From Aerococcus sp. (GTDB lineage: Bacteria > Bacillota > Bacilli > Lactobacillales > Aerococcaceae): DNA of 64,000 nucleotides. The position numbers and the translations under genes are program-made. The notes beneath the pieces were generated by a model that made no database searches, was not told where the DNA came from, and was given only the letters and a program-made list of their open reading frames with translations. Below, piece after piece: positions 9,673-19,972 of this stretch. Where the stretch lies: contig JALEMJ010000004.1 in assembly GCA_022768285.1 (NCBI GenBank), forward strand, positions 96,109 through 160,108, in the 5' to 3' direction. Position 1 is the first letter of the stretch, and each line of letters opens with the position of its first letter.

Positions 9673-10542
9673 GTGACAGACAGCTTATTGAGAGCATTAG
9701 CATTTGATGATCAAATCCGCGTGATGGCGATCGATGCGACCGATACAGTGCGTGAAGCGCAGGAGCGCCATGATACGTGGGCAAATGCGAGTGCCGCGCT
9801 GGGACGTACATTGATCGGTACGCTGTTTTTAGCAGCAACAATTGGGGAAGATGATCTGCTAACTGTGCGCATTGCCGGTAATGGCCCATTAGGACAGATT
9901 TTAGCAACGGCTAATGGTAAACATGAAGTAAAAGGCTATGTGGTTAAACCACATGTCGAATTACCATTGAATGAACAGGGGAAGATCGATGTGCGCGGTG
10001 CAGTCGGCACAGAAGGAACATTCACCGTAACGAAAAATCTTGGTATGGCGCAACCATTTAGTGGTCAGGTACCGATTGTCTCCGGAGAGATTGCGGAAGA
10101 TTTTACCTATTATTTAGCACAATCAGAGCAAATTCCCTCTGCAATGGGACTCGGCGTGCTGGTGGATAAAGATGAATCGATCAAACAAGCTGGTGGCTGG
10201 ATGGTTCAAGTGCTACCTGGTGCTGATGATCACGTGATCGATGCCTTGGAGCAACAAATTCAGACACTGCCACCGGTGACCACCATGTTGAATGCGGGAA
10301 TGACGACAGAAGATATTGTAGACGCTATTGCTGGTCCTGATCACTACCGTGTGCTGGCGGAGGAACCTGTCGCTTTTCATTGTGATTGTTCCAAGGAACG
10401 CTTCCGCAACGGCCTAGCATCGATTCAACCCGAAGAAATTGAAGCGATGATTGCAGAAGATCATGGAGCTGAAGTTATCTGTCAGTTCTGTGGTAAAAAA
10501 TATCACTTTAGCGAAGACGAGTTAAAAGCAATAATTGCCTAA
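9673..10542 (+). CDS. hslO: Redox-regulated chaperone Hsp33
   Basis: 289 residues. This holdase is activated by oxidation and unfolding of its C-terminal zinc centre. The N-terminal substrate-binding domain is followed by the zinc ligands C237-x-C239 and C270-x-x-C273, so the redox switch is intact. GTG start, chosen from 'TDSLLRALAFDDQIRVMAID' matching the family N-terminus and from GAGGGA upstream. First gene of a probable operon with dusB and lysS. Confidence 0.95.
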   Translation: MTDSLLRALAFDDQIRVMAIDATDTVREAQERHDTWANASAALGRTLIGTLFLAATIGEDDLLTVRIAGNGPLGQILATANGKHEVKGYVVKPHVELPLNEQGKIDVRGAVGTEGTFTVTKNLGMAQPFSGQVPIVSGEIAEDFTYYLAQSEQIPSAMGLGVLVDKDESIKQAGGWMVQVLPGADDHVIDALEQQIQTLPPVTTMLNAGMTTEDIVDAIAGPDHYRVLAEEPVAFHCDCSKERFRNGLASIQPEEIEAMIAEDHGAEVICQFCGKKYHFSEDELKAIIA

Positions 10543-10563
10543 GCAGTCAGGAGGTCGTATATC

Positions 10564-11562
10564 GTGATAAAGATTGGTGATATTGAAATAACAAATCCGA
10601 TCGCCGTGGCCCCAATGGCAGGTGTGTCGAACGTGGCGTTTCGAACAATGGTTAAACAGCAGGGCGCTGGTTTAGTTGTCTGTGAAATGATTTCCGATCA
10701 AGGCATCCACTATCGCAACAAAAAGACACTCGAAATGCTCAAAATTGAAGACAGTGAGTGGCCGTTGTCACTACAGATTTTTGGCGGCAATGTCGATACA
10801 TTAGCTGAAGCTGCTGAATTTGTAGAGAAAAACACCAAAGCAGCTATCATCGATATCAACATGGGGTGCCCTGTGAATAAAATCGTCAAGAGTGGCGCGG
10901 GATCTAAAATATTATTAGATCCAGAAAAAGTCTATCAGCATGTCAAAGCAGTCGTGGAAGCAACCGGTTTGCCGGTCACTGTGAAGATGCGGATCGGCTG
11001 GGACAGCGACCACATTTTCGCTGAAGAAAATGCCTTGGCTGCAGAGTCCGCAGGCGCCAAAATGATCGCCATGCATGGACGTACACGTGAACAGATGTAT
11101 GAAGGCAAAGCGGATTGGGATATTCTTGATCGTGTCGGGCAGAAACTGACCGTGCCGTTTTATGGGAATGGTGACATCCGGACACCTGAAGAAGCAAAAT
11201 ATGCACTCGATAACTACCATGTCGATGGCGTGATGATCGGTCGCGGTAGCCTTGGAAACCCGTGGCAGATTCAACGCATGGTTCATTATGTTGAAACGGG
11301 TGAACTTTTACCTGAAAAGAAAGGCTCCGAGCGTATTCTGGCGGCGATTGATCATCTGGAACGGCTAGAAGACCTACGTGGCAGTGATCACGCTGCAAAT
11401 GAATTTCGGAGCATGGTCAGTTATTACCTCAAGGGCATCCCGCGCGGCACGAAAGTCAAAGTGGCCTGCATGGAGAGCGAAACCGTTGAAGACACGCGCG
11501 ATATTTTGAAGAATTTTTATGACAAAACAGTCGAACGCGAAGCAAAAGTAGCCAATCGATAA
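10564..11562 (+). CDS. dusB: tRNA-dihydrouridine synthase DusB
   Basis: 332 residues, flavoenzyme that reduces uridines in the tRNA D-loop. FMN-binding TIM barrel with 'PIAVAPMAGVSNVAFR', catalytic Cys102 in 'NMGCPVNKI', 'MHGRTREQMYEGKADW' and 'GNGDIRTPEEA', then the helical tRNA-binding domain. GTG start with AGGAGG 11 nt upstream. The hslO-dusB-lysS order is common in Lactobacillales. Confidence 0.95.
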   Translation: MIKIGDIEITNPIAVAPMAGVSNVAFRTMVKQQGAGLVVCEMISDQGIHYRNKKTLEMLKIEDSEWPLSLQIFGGNVDTLAEAAEFVEKNTKAAIIDINMGCPVNKIVKSGAGSKILLDPEKVYQHVKAVVEATGLPVTVKMRIGWDSDHIFAEENALAAESAGAKMIAMHGRTREQMYEGKADWDILDRVGQKLTVPFYGNGDIRTPEEAKYALDNYHVDGVMIGRGSLGNPWQIQRMVHYVETGELLPEKKGSERILAAIDHLERLEDLRGSDHAANEFRSMVSYYLKGIPRGTKVKVACMESETVEDTRDILKNFYDKTVEREAKVANR

Positions 11563-11583
11563 AACACTTACGGGAGGATAGGA

Positions 11584-13083
11584 ATGGCAAAAGATAATGA
11601 ATTAAATGACCAAATGCAAGTGCGCCGCGATAAGGTTGAAATGCTGAAAGAAAATGGCTATCAACCGTATGCGAGTGCAGATGCATTCAAACCAGAACAA
11701 CATTTTCAAGAATTACAAGACGAATACAAAGATGATGATAAAGAAACCCTCGAAACTAAGGGCGTCAAGGTCAAAGTCGCCGGCCGTTTGATGAGCAAGC
11801 GAGGCAAAGGCAAAGTCGGCTTTGGTGATTTACAGGATTCAACCGGACGTATTCAGCTCTATATCCGTCGCGACGAAGTTGGTGAAGACGATTACCGTGC
11901 GATTTGGAAGAAAGCCGATCTCGGGGACATCATCGGCATCGAGGGTGAAGTCATGCGCACGGATATGGGGGAATTGACGGTACGTGCTGAACGTATCGTC
12001 CACTTAACGAAATCGTTGCGCCCACTGCCAAAAGACCACTTTGGTTTGAAAGATCAAGAGATTATTTACCGCGATCGTCAGCTCGATCTCATTATGAATC
12101 GCGATAGCTATGATGTGTTTGTTAAACGTTCAAAAATCATCACCGCTGTACGTGAATTTTTAAATCAGAATGACTATCTCGAAGTTGAAACCCCAGTGCT
12201 ACATAATTTAGCCGGTGGGGCATCCGCACGTCCGTTCATTACCCACCACAATGCGTTGGATATGGACTTGTACTTGCGTATTGCGCTCGAGTTGCACCTT
12301 AAACGCCTCGTCGTCGGGGGAATGGAACGCGTCTACGAAATTGGGCGCGTATTCCGCAACGAAGGTATCGACCACACACATAATCCAGAATTCACTGAGC
12401 TCGAAGTGTACACGGCGTACTACACCATGTATGATGTCATGGATTTGGTACAGCACATGTTCCAATACGTTGCTGATAAAGTGAACGACGGGAATCGTAC
12501 GGTTGTTTATGACGGTAAAGAGATCCACTTAGATGGCGAATGGCCACGTGTTCACATGGTCGATGCGATCAAAGCGGAAACAGGCGTTGATTTCTGGCCA
12601 GAGATGAGTGATGAAGAGGCGCGCGCATTGGCTGAGAAACACCACGTGCCTTACAAAGAAACCGATACTTATGGTCATATTGTCAACAACTTCTTCGAAG
12701 AATTTGTCGAAGACACGTTGGAACAGCCGACCTTCATTTACGGTCATCCAAAGGCAATTTCGCCGCTTGCTCGTGGAAACGAGGAAGATACTCGATTCAC
12801 TGACCGTTTTGAATTCTTTGTTGCGGGGCATGAATATGGCAATGCATTTACGGAACTTTCTGACCCGATCGATCAGCGCGAACGTTTCGAGGCACAGATG
12901 GAAGAAAAAGCGAATGGTAATGACGAAGCACAACCACTCGATGAGGAATTCCTGCGGGCACTGGAAGTGGGAATGCCACCGACGGGAGGACTCGGTATCG
13001 GTATCGACCGCATGGTGATGCTCTTTACTGATCGTCAGTCGATCCGCGATGTCTTACTATTCCCAACCATGCGCAACAAATAA
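11584..13083 (+). CDS. lysS: Lysyl-tRNA synthetase, class II
   Basis: 499 residues. N-terminal OB-fold anticodon-binding domain (residues ~60-155, '[20 protein letters not shown]'), then the class II core: motif 1 near '[20 protein letters not shown]', motif 2 '[20 protein letters not shown]', motif 3 '[15 protein letters not shown]'. SD GGGAGGAT, 6 nt from ATG. No intrinsic terminator is obvious after the stop; the str promoter starts 20 nt downstream. Confidence 0.97.
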   Translation: MAKDNELNDQMQVRRDKVEMLKENGYQPYASADAFKPEQHFQELQDEYKDDDKETLETKGVKVKVAGRLMSKRGKGKVGFGDLQDSTGRIQLYIRRDEVGEDDYRAIWKKADLGDIIGIEGEVMRTDMGELTVRAERIVHLTKSLRPLPKDHFGLKDQEIIYRDRQLDLIMNRDSYDVFVKRSKIITAVREFLNQNDYLEVETPVLHNLAGGASARPFITHHNALDMDLYLRIALELHLKRLVVGGMERVYEIGRVFRNEGIDHTHNPEFTELEVYTAYYTMYDVMDLVQHMFQYVADKVNDGNRTVVYDGKEIHLDGEWPRVHMVDAIKAETGVDFWPEMSDEEARALAEKHHVPYKETDTYGHIVNNFFEEFVEDTLEQPTFIYGHPKAISPLARGNEEDTRFTDRFEFFVAGHEYGNAFTELSDPIDQRERFEAQMEEKANGNDEAQPLDEEFLRALEVGMPPTGGLGIGIDRMVMLFTDRQSIRDVLLFPTMRNK

Positions 13084-13102
13084 AATAAAAATAGAATTTG
13101 AA

Positions 13103-13131
13103 TTGACAGACCAATGGAGAGATGATACTCT
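13103..13131 (+). promoter_or_regulatory. Promoter of the str operon (rpsL-rpsG-fusA)
   Basis: Perfect TTGACA (13103-13108), 17-nt spacer, TACTCT (13126-13131) preceded by TGA, i.e. an extended -10. The expected start of transcription is near 13138, giving a ~210-nt leader. Confidence 0.75.
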
Positions 13132-13137
13132 ACATAA

Positions 13138-13348
13138 GGTGCTTTTTGTATGCAGATTCCTGTATATGATTCATACAGTCGTGCTGACTGATACATAAGC
13201 CACAGCTAGTATAAGCTAGCTGGTAGCATTTCATTTCTACAAAAGTCAATGTGGGACGTTCAGTCCCCATTTTTCCAGGTAAAATGACACACCTGGCACT
13301 GTGGAGCATGAAAATGGCCCAACATAAACGGAAGGAGGAGCAGGTTTA
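13138..13348 (+). promoter_or_regulatory. Structured 5' leader of rpsL with attenuator-like hairpin
   Basis: Four hairpins can be read: 13147-13177 (TGTATG/CATACA), 13204-13221 (AGCTAG/CTAGCT), 13248-13272 (10 pairs with one mismatch, then a five-T run) and 13275-13296 (CCAGGT/ACCTGG). The third looks like an intrinsic terminator inside the leader. This suggests attenuation or ribosomal-protein autoregulation, but I do not recognise a named family. SD AAGGAGGAG precedes rpsL. Confidence 0.5.
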
Positions 13349-13762
13349 ATGCCTACAATTAACCAATTAGTACGCAAACCACGTAAGTCGTCTCATGCTA
13401 AATCAAAATCTCCAGCATTGGGATACGGCTACAACTCAATGAAGAGTAAACCAACACGTTCAAATTCTCCACAAAAACGTGGGGTATGTACCCGTGTTGG
13501 GACAATGACGCCGAAGAAACCGAACTCTGCATTACGTAAATATGCGCGTGTACGTTTGTCAAACTTATTAGAGGTGACAGCTTACATTCCAGGAATCGGT
13601 CACAACTTACAGGAACACAGCGTCGTATTGATTCGTGGTGGTCGTGTGAAAGACTTACCAGGGGTTCGTTACCACATTGTTCGTGGTGCATTGGATACCG
13701 CTGGGGTTGAAGATCGTCAACAAGGCCGTTCAAAATACGGTACGAAGAAACCTAAGAAATAA
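13349..13762 (+). CDS. rpsL: 30S ribosomal protein S12
   Basis: 137 residues, decoding-centre protein. '[15 protein letters not shown]', '[17 protein letters not shown]' (with the lysine of the streptomycin-resistance hotspot in the wild-type state), '[20 protein letters not shown]' and '[17 protein letters not shown]' are all present. First gene of the str operon; 42 nt before rpsG. Confidence 0.98.
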   Translation: MPTINQLVRKPRKSSHAKSKSPALGYGYNSMKSKPTRSNSPQKRGVCTRVGTMTPKKPNSALRKYARVRLSNLLEVTAYIPGIGHNLQEHSVVLIRGGRVKDLPGVRYHIVRGALDTAGVEDRQQGRSKYGTKKPKK

Positions 13763-13804
13763 ATCAATTAAAATAATCATTCCTAAATGAAAGGAGGAAA
13801 TTGA

Positions 13805-14275
13805 ATGCCTCGTAAAGGTCATGTCGCTAAGCGTGAAGTGTTGCCAGATCCAATTTATCAATCTGAATTAGTTAGCCGTTTGATCAACCGCTTAATGTTA
13901 GACGGCAAACGCGGAAAAGCAGCAACCATTTTGTACAACGCCTTTGATATCATCAAAGAAGAAACTGGTCGTGCACCAATGGAAGTTTTCCAAGAAGCAA
14001 TGGAGAACATTCAACCATTATTGGAGGTTAAAGCTCGCCGTGTCGGTGGTGCGAACTACCAAGTACCAATGGAAGTTCGTCCAGACCGTGGACAAACATT
14101 AGCCTTACGCTGGTTAGTTACGGCTTCCCGTAACCGTGGCGAAGGTGAGATGGAAGTTCGTTTGAGTCGTGAAATTATCGATGCTTCTAACAATACAGGT
14201 GCCGCTGTCAAGAAGAAAGAAGACAGCCATCGTATGGCAGAAGCAAATAAGGCTTTCGCTCACTTCCGTTGGTAG
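13805..14275 (+). CDS. rpsG: 30S ribosomal protein S7
   Basis: 156 residues, the usual length. It nucleates assembly of the 30S head and touches the E site. '[20 protein letters not shown]', '[17 protein letters not shown]' and the C-terminal '[10 protein letters not shown]' match the family. SD AAAGGAGGAAATTG. Confidence 0.98.
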   Translation: MPRKGHVAKREVLPDPIYQSELVSRLINRLMLDGKRGKAATILYNAFDIIKEETGRAPMEVFQEAMENIQPLLEVKARRVGGANYQVPMEVRPDRGQTLALRWLVTASRNRGEGEMEVRLSREIIDASNNTGAAVKKKEDSHRMAEANKAFAHFRW

Positions 14276-14371
14276 GATGCGGCTCACAGTTCACTATTGA
14301 TAACGTGCTGTGGGATAGTCTTAATAGTTGCTTGTAACATTTAATCTTGATAAAAAGGAGTAACTGACAAG

Positions 14372-16456
14372 ATGGCAAAAAGAGATTACCCTCTTGAGAA
14401 AACAAGAAATATCGGGATTATGGCGCACATCGATGCCGGTAAAACGACAACGACGGAACGTATCCTGTATTACACTGGTCGTATCCACAAGATTGGTGAA
14501 ACTCACGATGGGGCTTCACAGATGGACTGGATGGAACAGGAACAGGAACGTGGGATTACCATTACTAGTGCGGCAACAACTGCTCACTGGAAAGATCACC
14601 GTGTAAACATCATCGATACACCGGGACACGTGGACTTCACAGTCGAAGTTGAACGTTCGTTGCGTGTATTGGATGGTGCGGTCACCGTATTGGATGCGCA
14701 GTCCGGGGTAGAACCACAGACTGAAACTGTATGGCGTCAAGCAGATACTTACCATGTTCCGCGTATTGTTTTCGCAAATAAGATGGACAAGATCGGAGCT
14801 GACTTCTTATACTCCGTTGATACCATCAAGAGCCGTTTAGGTGCGAACGCTGTGCCAATCCAATTGCCAATTGGTTCCGAAGATTCCTTCTCAGGAATTA
14901 TTGACTTGGTAACTATGGAAGCTGAAATCTACGGGGATGACTTAGGAACAGTTATCAACGAAGAAGAAATTCCAGAAGAATACAAAGAAGACGCAGAAAA
15001 ATGGCACAACAACTTAGTTGAAGCCTGTGCTGACCTCGATGATGATTTGATGATGGCTTATCTCGATGGTGAAGAAATTGCACCTGATCAGTTAAAAGCT
15101 GTTATTCGTCGTGCAACTTTGGACTTAGATATGTTCCCAGTTCTCTGTGGATCTGCCTTCAAGAACAAAGGGGTTCAGATGATGTTGGACGCTGTCATCG
15201 ATTACTTGCCAGCACCAACTGATGTTCCACCTATCAAAGGTGTTTCTAAAGATGACCCGGATGAAACGATTGAAGTCAAAGCTGATGATAAGGCACCATT
15301 TGCTGCTTTAGCCTTTAAAGTAGCAACCGATCCTTACGTTGGTCGTATTACTTTCATTCGTGTCTACTCTGGGACATTGAAATCTGGTTCTTATGTACAG
15401 AATACTTCAAAAGACACACGTGAACGTGTTGGACGTATCTTATTGATGCATGCCAACTCCCGTTCTGAAGTGGATGAAGTATTCTCCGGAGATATTTGTG
15501 CCGCTGTTGGGTTGAAGAATACGTCAACTGGTGACACGCTCTGTGACGAAGATAATGAAGTGTTACTGGAATCAATGGCCTTCCCAGAACCAGTGATCGA
15601 AGTTGCAATCGAACCTGATACCAAAGCTGACCAAGATAAAATGCAGATTGCTCTCGGTAAGTTGGCTGAAGAAGACCCAACATTCCGTGCATCGACTGAT
15701 GATGAAACCGGTCAGACAGTAATTGCCGGTATGGGTGAGTTGCACTTGGATATCATCGTTGACCGTTTGAAACGTGAATTTAACGTATCTGCCTCTGTTG
15801 GTGCACCTCAGGTATCTTACCGTGAGACCTTCACTAAACAGACAGAAGCTGAAGGTAAATTCGTACGTCAGAGTGGTGGTAAGGGTCAATATGGGGATGT
15901 TTACATTGAATTCATTCCTAATGAAGAGGGTGCCGGTTTCGAGTTCGTTAATGAAATCGTCGGTGGTGCCGTGCCTAAGGAATACATTCCTTCCGTTGAA
16001 GTTGGGTTGAAAGACGCAATGGCTAATGGTGTATTGGCTGGTTTCCCATTGGTTGACTTGAAAGCACGTCTCTATGATGGGTCTTATCACGATGTCGATT
16101 CTAGTGAAGCAGCCTTCAAAGTTGCTGCTTCCTTAGCATTGCGTGAAGCTGCTAAGAAAGCTGAGCCGGTCATCTTGGAACCTATCATGAAAGTTGACGT
16201 TGTTGTTCCAGAGGAATACCTTGGGGACATCATGGGACACGTTTCCGCACGTCGCGGGCGCATTGAAGGACAGGAACCGCAAGGAAATGCCGTTCAATTG
16301 CACGCATTTGTTCCACTTGCTGAAATGTTCGGTTACGCAACTACCTTGCGTTCAGCAACTCAAGGACGCGGAACTTTCACAATGACATTCGATCATTATG
16401 AAGCTGTTCCTAAATCTGTCCAAGAGGAAATCATCGAACAATACGGTAAACACTAG
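14372..16456 (+). CDS. fusA: Elongation factor G
   Basis: 694 residues, ribosomal translocase GTPase. G1 [13 protein letters not shown]2 '[11 protein letters not shown]', G3 DTPGHVD, G4 '[11 protein letters not shown]', then domains II-V. '[16 protein letters not shown]'-type switch-II context and the C-terminal '[16 protein letters not shown]' are standard. SD AAAAGGAG, 9 nt from ATG. Confidence 0.98.
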   Translation: MAKRDYPLEKTRNIGIMAHIDAGKTTTTERILYYTGRIHKIGETHDGASQMDWMEQEQERGITITSAATTAHWKDHRVNIIDTPGHVDFTVEVERSLRVLDGAVTVLDAQSGVEPQTETVWRQADTYHVPRIVFANKMDKIGADFLYSVDTIKSRLGANAVPIQLPIGSEDSFSGIIDLVTMEAEIYGDDLGTVINEEEIPEEYKEDAEKWHNNLVEACADLDDDLMMAYLDGEEIAPDQLKAVIRRATLDLDMFPVLCGSAFKNKGVQMMLDAVIDYLPAPTDVPPIKGVSKDDPDETIEVKADDKAPFAALAFKVATDPYVGRITFIRVYSGTLKSGSYVQNTSKDTRERVGRILLMHANSRSEVDEVFSGDICAAVGLKNTSTGDTLCDEDNEVLLESMAFPEPVIEVAIEPDTKADQDKMQIALGKLAEEDPTFRASTDDETGQTVIAGMGELHLDIIVDRLKREFNVSASVGAPQVSYRETFTKQTEAEGKFVRQSGGKGQYGDVYIEFIPNEEGAGFEFVNEIVGGAVPKEYIPSVEVGLKDAMANGVLAGFPLVDLKARLYDGSYHDVDSSEAAFKVAASLALREAAKKAEPVILEPIMKVDVVVPEEYLGDIMGHVSARRGRIEGQEPQGNAVQLHAFVPLAEMFGYATTLRSATQGRGTFTMTFDHYEAVPKSVQEEIIEQYGKH

Positions 16457-16479
16457 TATCGTCAGCACAATAAATATCG

Positions 16480-16506
16480 AGCGATGAATCCATTCGTTGC
16501 TTGACT
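16480..16506 (+). terminator. Possible weak terminator after fusA
   Basis: Nine-bp stem AGCGATGAA / TTCGTTGCT with two G·U pairs and a TCCA loop; only an interrupted T tract follows (TGACTTTT). It overlaps the tuf -35 element, so readthrough is plausible. Confidence 0.4.
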
Positions 16507-16530
16507 TTTAACAAATGATTTATCTATAAT
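16501..16530 (+). promoter_or_regulatory. Promoter for tuf
   Basis: TTGACT (16501-16506), 18-nt spacer, perfect TATAAT (16525-16530). It allows EF-Tu to be made independently of the str operon. Confidence 0.82.
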
Positions 16531-16595
16531 GAAGCCAAATCGTTAGTTTCATTAGTAAGATTAATGAATGATATATTTTAGGAGGATACATTTAC

Positions 16596-17786
16596 ATGGC
16601 AAAAGAAGCTTATGATCGTAGCAAACCGCATGTTAACATCGGTACTATCGGCCACGTTGACCACGGTAAAACGACTTTAACTGCAGCAATTTCTACTGTT
16701 CTTTCACGTCGTGGAATCAACAAAGAAGCTGCTTCTGACTACGCTGCAATCGATAATGCTCCAGAAGAAGCAGAACGTGGGATTACAATCAACACTTCCC
16801 ACATTGAATATGAAACAGAGAATCGTCACTACGCACATATCGATGCACCAGGACACGCCGACTACGTTAAGAACATGATTACCGGTGCTGCTCAGATGGA
16901 TGGTGCAATCTTAGTTGTTGCTGCTACTGATGGTCCTATGGCTCAGACACGTGAACACATCTTGCTTGCTCGCCAGGTTGGTGTGCCTTATATCGTTGTA
17001 TTCTTGAACAAGACTGACCAAGTAGACGACGAAGAATTATTAGAATTAGTTGAATTAGAAGTTCGTGACTTATTATCTGAATACGACTTCCCAGGCGACG
17101 ACATTCCAGTAGTTAAAGGTTCTGCTTTGAAAGCTCTTGAAGGTGACGAAGCTGAAGAAGAACACATTATGGAATTAATGGAAGCTGTTGACAGCTACAT
17201 TCCTACACCAGAACGTGACGTTGACCAGCCATTCTTGATGCCAATCGAGGACGTGTTCTCAATCACTGGTCGTGGTACTGTTGCCACTGGTCGTGTTGAA
17301 CGTGGTCGTATCGAAGTTGGTAAAGAAATCGAAGTTGTTGGTATCCGCGATACTGCAACCACAACTGTAACAGGTCTTGAAATGTTCCGTAAGACTTTGG
17401 ATTACGCTGAAGCAGGGGACAACGTTGGTGCATTGCTACGTGGTATGACACGTGACACTGTTGAACGTGGTCAGGTATTAGCTGAACCAGGTACGATTAC
17501 ACCTCATACGCAATTCGAAGCTGAGGTTTACGTATTGACAAAAGAAGAAGGTGGACGCCACACGCCATTCATGGATAACTACCGTCCGCAGTTCTACTTC
17601 CGTACAACGGACGTAACTGGTATCATCAGCTTGCCAGAAGATACGCCAATGGTAATGCCTGGTGATAACGTAACAATGAACGTTGAATTGATTCACCCAA
17701 TCGCTATTGAAGAAGGTACACGCTTCTCCATTCGTGAAGGTGGACACACTGTAGGTGCAGGTACTGTATCTAAGATCAACGGCTAA
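16596..17786 (+). CDS. tuf: Elongation factor Tu
   Basis: 396 residues, GTPase delivering aminoacyl-tRNA to the ribosome. G1 [10 protein letters not shown]2 '[13 protein letters not shown]', G3 DAPGHADY, G4 'NKTDQVDD', then the two β-barrel domains ending '[15 protein letters not shown]'. SD TTAGGAGGATA. Codon use is strongly biased as expected for a highly expressed gene. It ends at a strong terminator. Confidence 0.98.
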   Translation: MAKEAYDRSKPHVNIGTIGHVDHGKTTLTAAISTVLSRRGINKEAASDYAAIDNAPEEAERGITINTSHIEYETENRHYAHIDAPGHADYVKNMITGAAQMDGAILVVAATDGPMAQTREHILLARQVGVPYIVVFLNKTDQVDDEELLELVELEVRDLLSEYDFPGDDIPVVKGSALKALEGDEAEEEHIMELMEAVDSYIPTPERDVDQPFLMPIEDVFSITGRGTVATGRVERGRIEVGKEIEVVGIRDTATTTVTGLEMFRKTLDYAEAGDNVGALLRGMTRDTVERGQVLAEPGTITPHTQFEAEVYVLTKEEGGRHTPFMDNYRPQFYFRTTDVTGIISLPEDTPMVMPGDNVTMNVELIHPIAIEEGTRFSIREGGHTVGAGTVSKING

Positions 17787-17810
17787 TTTTTAGACTATAA
17801 GTATTAATCG

Positions 17811-17847
17811 AAAGCGCTTGGTAGCGATGCTGCCGGGCGCTTTTTTT
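17811..17847 (+). terminator. Intrinsic terminator after tuf
   Basis: Long stem (AAAGCGCTTGGTAGC paired to GCTGCCGGGCGCTTT with G·U pairs) and a seven-T run. Confidence 0.88.
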
Positions 17848-17883
17848 GTATAGAATTTTATGCTTTTCTTAAACTTCTATTCC

Positions 17884-17912
17884 TTGAATTAGTATTACAG
17901 AAAGATTACACT
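17884..17912 (+). promoter_or_regulatory. Candidate promoter for the AsnB-like gene
   Basis: TTGAAT (17884-17889), 17-nt spacer, TACACT (17907-17912). Moderate match; no other promoter is seen between the tuf terminator and the gene. Confidence 0.45.
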
Positions 17913-17957
17913 GAATAATCAGTTGATACTTGAATTACATGAAATTGAGGTGTGCAG

Positions 17958-19784
17958 ATGGCAGGATTTATTGGATTAATCAATGTCGAACGTGACAGGC
18001 AAATTATGGACAATATGTTGAAAACAATTGTCCACCGTGGTCCGGACTATCGTAAAGATTTTGAAGATGGTTATTTAAAACTATCTTATCTAGGCATTGA
18101 TTTAGATTACCAATTTGACGGTAAGGAAATATTTGAAGACGACCAAGTGACCGTGCTATTAACAGGGTACGTGAATAATATTGATGAAGTGAAGGATTAT
18201 GCACGTCGCTACGAGGCGAATAGTTCGGAGCTTACACCTGCTGCATTAATCGCAACCATTTACAAGCACGAAAGTGTCAATGTCGCTAAGGTGATTAAGG
18301 GTGGCTATGTTGTTACTGTTTATGATAAAAAATCACGTAAAGTAATCTTCATCCGTGATCGCTTCGGTCTGCAGCCTTTCTACTACTATCAAACAGATGA
18401 AGGATTAATGGTTGTTTCTGAAATCAAAGCGTTGTTAGAGCATCCACAATTTGAGAAACGCTTGAATTCGGAAGCCTTAGTTCCTTATCTCGTTTATCAA
18501 GTCCCGGTATTGAATGAGACTTTCTTCAAAAATGTATACACTGCGCCTGCTGCATCTTATATTGTTTACGATGGTCATAATATTGATATCGAAAGCTATT
18601 GGGATATTAAGTTTGAACCAGAGGAAATGACGGTCAATGAAGCAGCAGACGAAATTAACCGTCTCATCGGTAAATCCATTAAAAATAAATTGCAGTACTT
18701 CAATCATCCTGAGATGATTGCTCAGTCACTCTCAGGTGGGGTGGATAGTTCCTACCTAGCTGCACGCTTGCAACCGAAAGAAACATTTACGGTTGGTTAT
18801 AATAGTAAGGAATTTTCCGAGATCGACAATGCGCGTGCGTTCTCAGAGATCATTGGCGCGCATCACACTGCTAAATTATTAGATGCAGACGAGGCATTCT
18901 CAGAACTGCGCAAGATTGTGTACTTGTGTGACCTTCCATATGCGAACTTATCGGCTATTCCGATGTACTATTTGTCTAAGACGATTAGTCGTACGACCCA
19001 CGCCTTATACTCCGGTGAAGGTGCTGATGAATTCTTTGGTGGGTATCACGAATACGAAGAGCCTAAGAGCATTCAAACTTATCGGAAGTTACCAAAAGCC
19101 ATTCGCCAAGCATTAGGACAGCGCGTATTGAACAGCGACCACGACTTCAAGGGGCGCAATTTCTTAATTAAGGGCTTGCCAGTGGAAGACTGGTACATTG
19201 GCCAGAACAAGATCTTCCATGAAAACAATGCCTTAGCTCTCGTTACTGATGCATACAAAGATGCACCACGTATCCATGATTTGACCGAGCCTTACTTCCA
19301 ACATATCCCGAATTACAGTGATATTCAAAAGAAACAGTATTTGGACTTCCACATGTTCATGTTGCATGATATTGCACTGAAAGCAGACCGCATGAACATC
19401 GCGAATTCTGTCCAACTTGTTACACCACTGCTCGATGAAGATTTGTTGGACTTTGCGCGCCGCATGCCTGACAAATTAAAAGTTGATGGTGAGAAATCAA
19501 AAGTTGCTTTCCGAAAGGCCGCAGAAGATTACCTACCAGATGAGTGGACAAAACGGAAGAAACTCGGTTACGTTACGCCGTTGAAATACTGGCTAAAAGA
19601 AGATAAATACCGTCGCCAAGTTCACGATGTTGTTACCGGAAACCTTGCTAAACACTTCTTCGATGTTGATCAAATTGAAGTACTGTTCCGTGATGATGAA
19701 CGGGGACGTCGCGCTGAACATCGTAAAATCTGGACATTATATATGTTCCTAATGTGGTACGAAGAATACTTCATCAAGCGTTAA
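17958..19784 (+). CDS. Asparagine-synthetase-like protein with degenerate glutaminase domain
   Basis: 608 residues in AsnB architecture: N-terminal class II glutamine amidotransferase fold (1-~200) and C-terminal synthetase domain. I use ATG 17958 (GAGGTG 5 nt upstream); a GTG two codons earlier is possible. The synthetase half looks intact: PP-loop SGGVDSS at 259-265 and 'SGEGADEFFGGY' at 352. The glutaminase half does not: the N-terminal nucleophile Cys is Ala2 (M-A-G-F), the oxyanion 'NGE' motif is T69-G-Y, and the usual Asp in the 'GSD' motif is missing, although 'HRGPD' (26-30) and 'DRFGLQPF' remain. It probably cannot use glutamine; it may use free ammonia or another partner. The acceptor is unknown. 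It is monocistronic, between tuf and rpsJ. Confidence 0.85.
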   Translation: MAGFIGLINVERDRQIMDNMLKTIVHRGPDYRKDFEDGYLKLSYLGIDLDYQFDGKEIFEDDQVTVLLTGYVNNIDEVKDYARRYEANSSELTPAALIATIYKHESVNVAKVIKGGYVVTVYDKKSRKVIFIRDRFGLQPFYYYQTDEGLMVVSEIKALLEHPQFEKRLNSEALVPYLVYQVPVLNETFFKNVYTAPAASYIVYDGHNIDIESYWDIKFEPEEMTVNEAADEINRLIGKSIKNKLQYFNHPEMIAQSLSGGVDSSYLAARLQPKETFTVGYNSKEFSEIDNARAFSEIIGAHHTAKLLDADEAFSELRKIVYLCDLPYANLSAIPMYYLSKTISRTTHALYSGEGADEFFGGYHEYEEPKSIQTYRKLPKAIRQALGQRVLNSDHDFKGRNFLIKGLPVEDWYIGQNKIFHENNALALVTDAYKDAPRIHDLTEPYFQHIPNYSDIQKKQYLDFHMFMLHDIALKADRMNIANSVQLVTPLLDEDLLDFARRMPDKLKVDGEKSKVAFRKAAEDYLPDEWTKRKKLGYVTPLKYWLKEDKYRRQVHDVVTGNLAKHFFDVDQIEVLFRDDERGRRAEHRKIWTLYMFLMWYEEYFIKR

Positions 19785-19806
19785 ACAATTAAAGGAATAA
19801 TCACGA

Positions 19807-19836
19807 GATCAGCCTGTTATAAGGCTGATCTTTTTT
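19807..19836 (+). terminator. Intrinsic terminator after the AsnB-like gene
   Basis: Perfect eight-bp stem GATCAGCC / GGCTGATC, eight-nt loop, six T. Confidence 0.9.
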
Positions 19837-19937
19837 GTATTGTGGTACGGTAGCGATACCATTCTTAAATGTATGAAAAATAGGTATGATGTTTTGAAAA
19901 TAGACGTGTCAATCATATGTTTTTTCATAAATAACCC

Positions 19938-19966
19938 TTGATTCAAACGTCAAATCCCGTTATACT
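19938..19966 (+). promoter_or_regulatory. Promoter of the S10-spc-alpha ribosomal gene run
   Basis: TTGATT (19938-19943), exact 17-nt spacer, TATACT (19961-19966). It is the only good promoter in the 351-nt gap between the AsnB-like gene and rpsJ, and gives a leader of ~160 nt. The segment 19837-19937 upstream holds nothing else I can name. Confidence 0.85.
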
Positions 19967-19972
19967 TGTAAG

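Noticed and set aside
15572..16090. 172-codon open frame on the reverse strand inside fusA
   Set aside because: It lies wholly antisense to a certain EF-G gene, has no ribosome site and no family resemblance; it follows from the codon bias of fusA.
17950..17980. Possible frameshift hiding an N-terminal Cys of the AsnB-like protein (GTG TGC at 17950)
   Set aside because: That frame reads M-C-R-W-Q and stops within ten codons; the real frame gives M-A-G-F-I-G, aligned with the family, so the Cys-to-Ala change is a true substitution.
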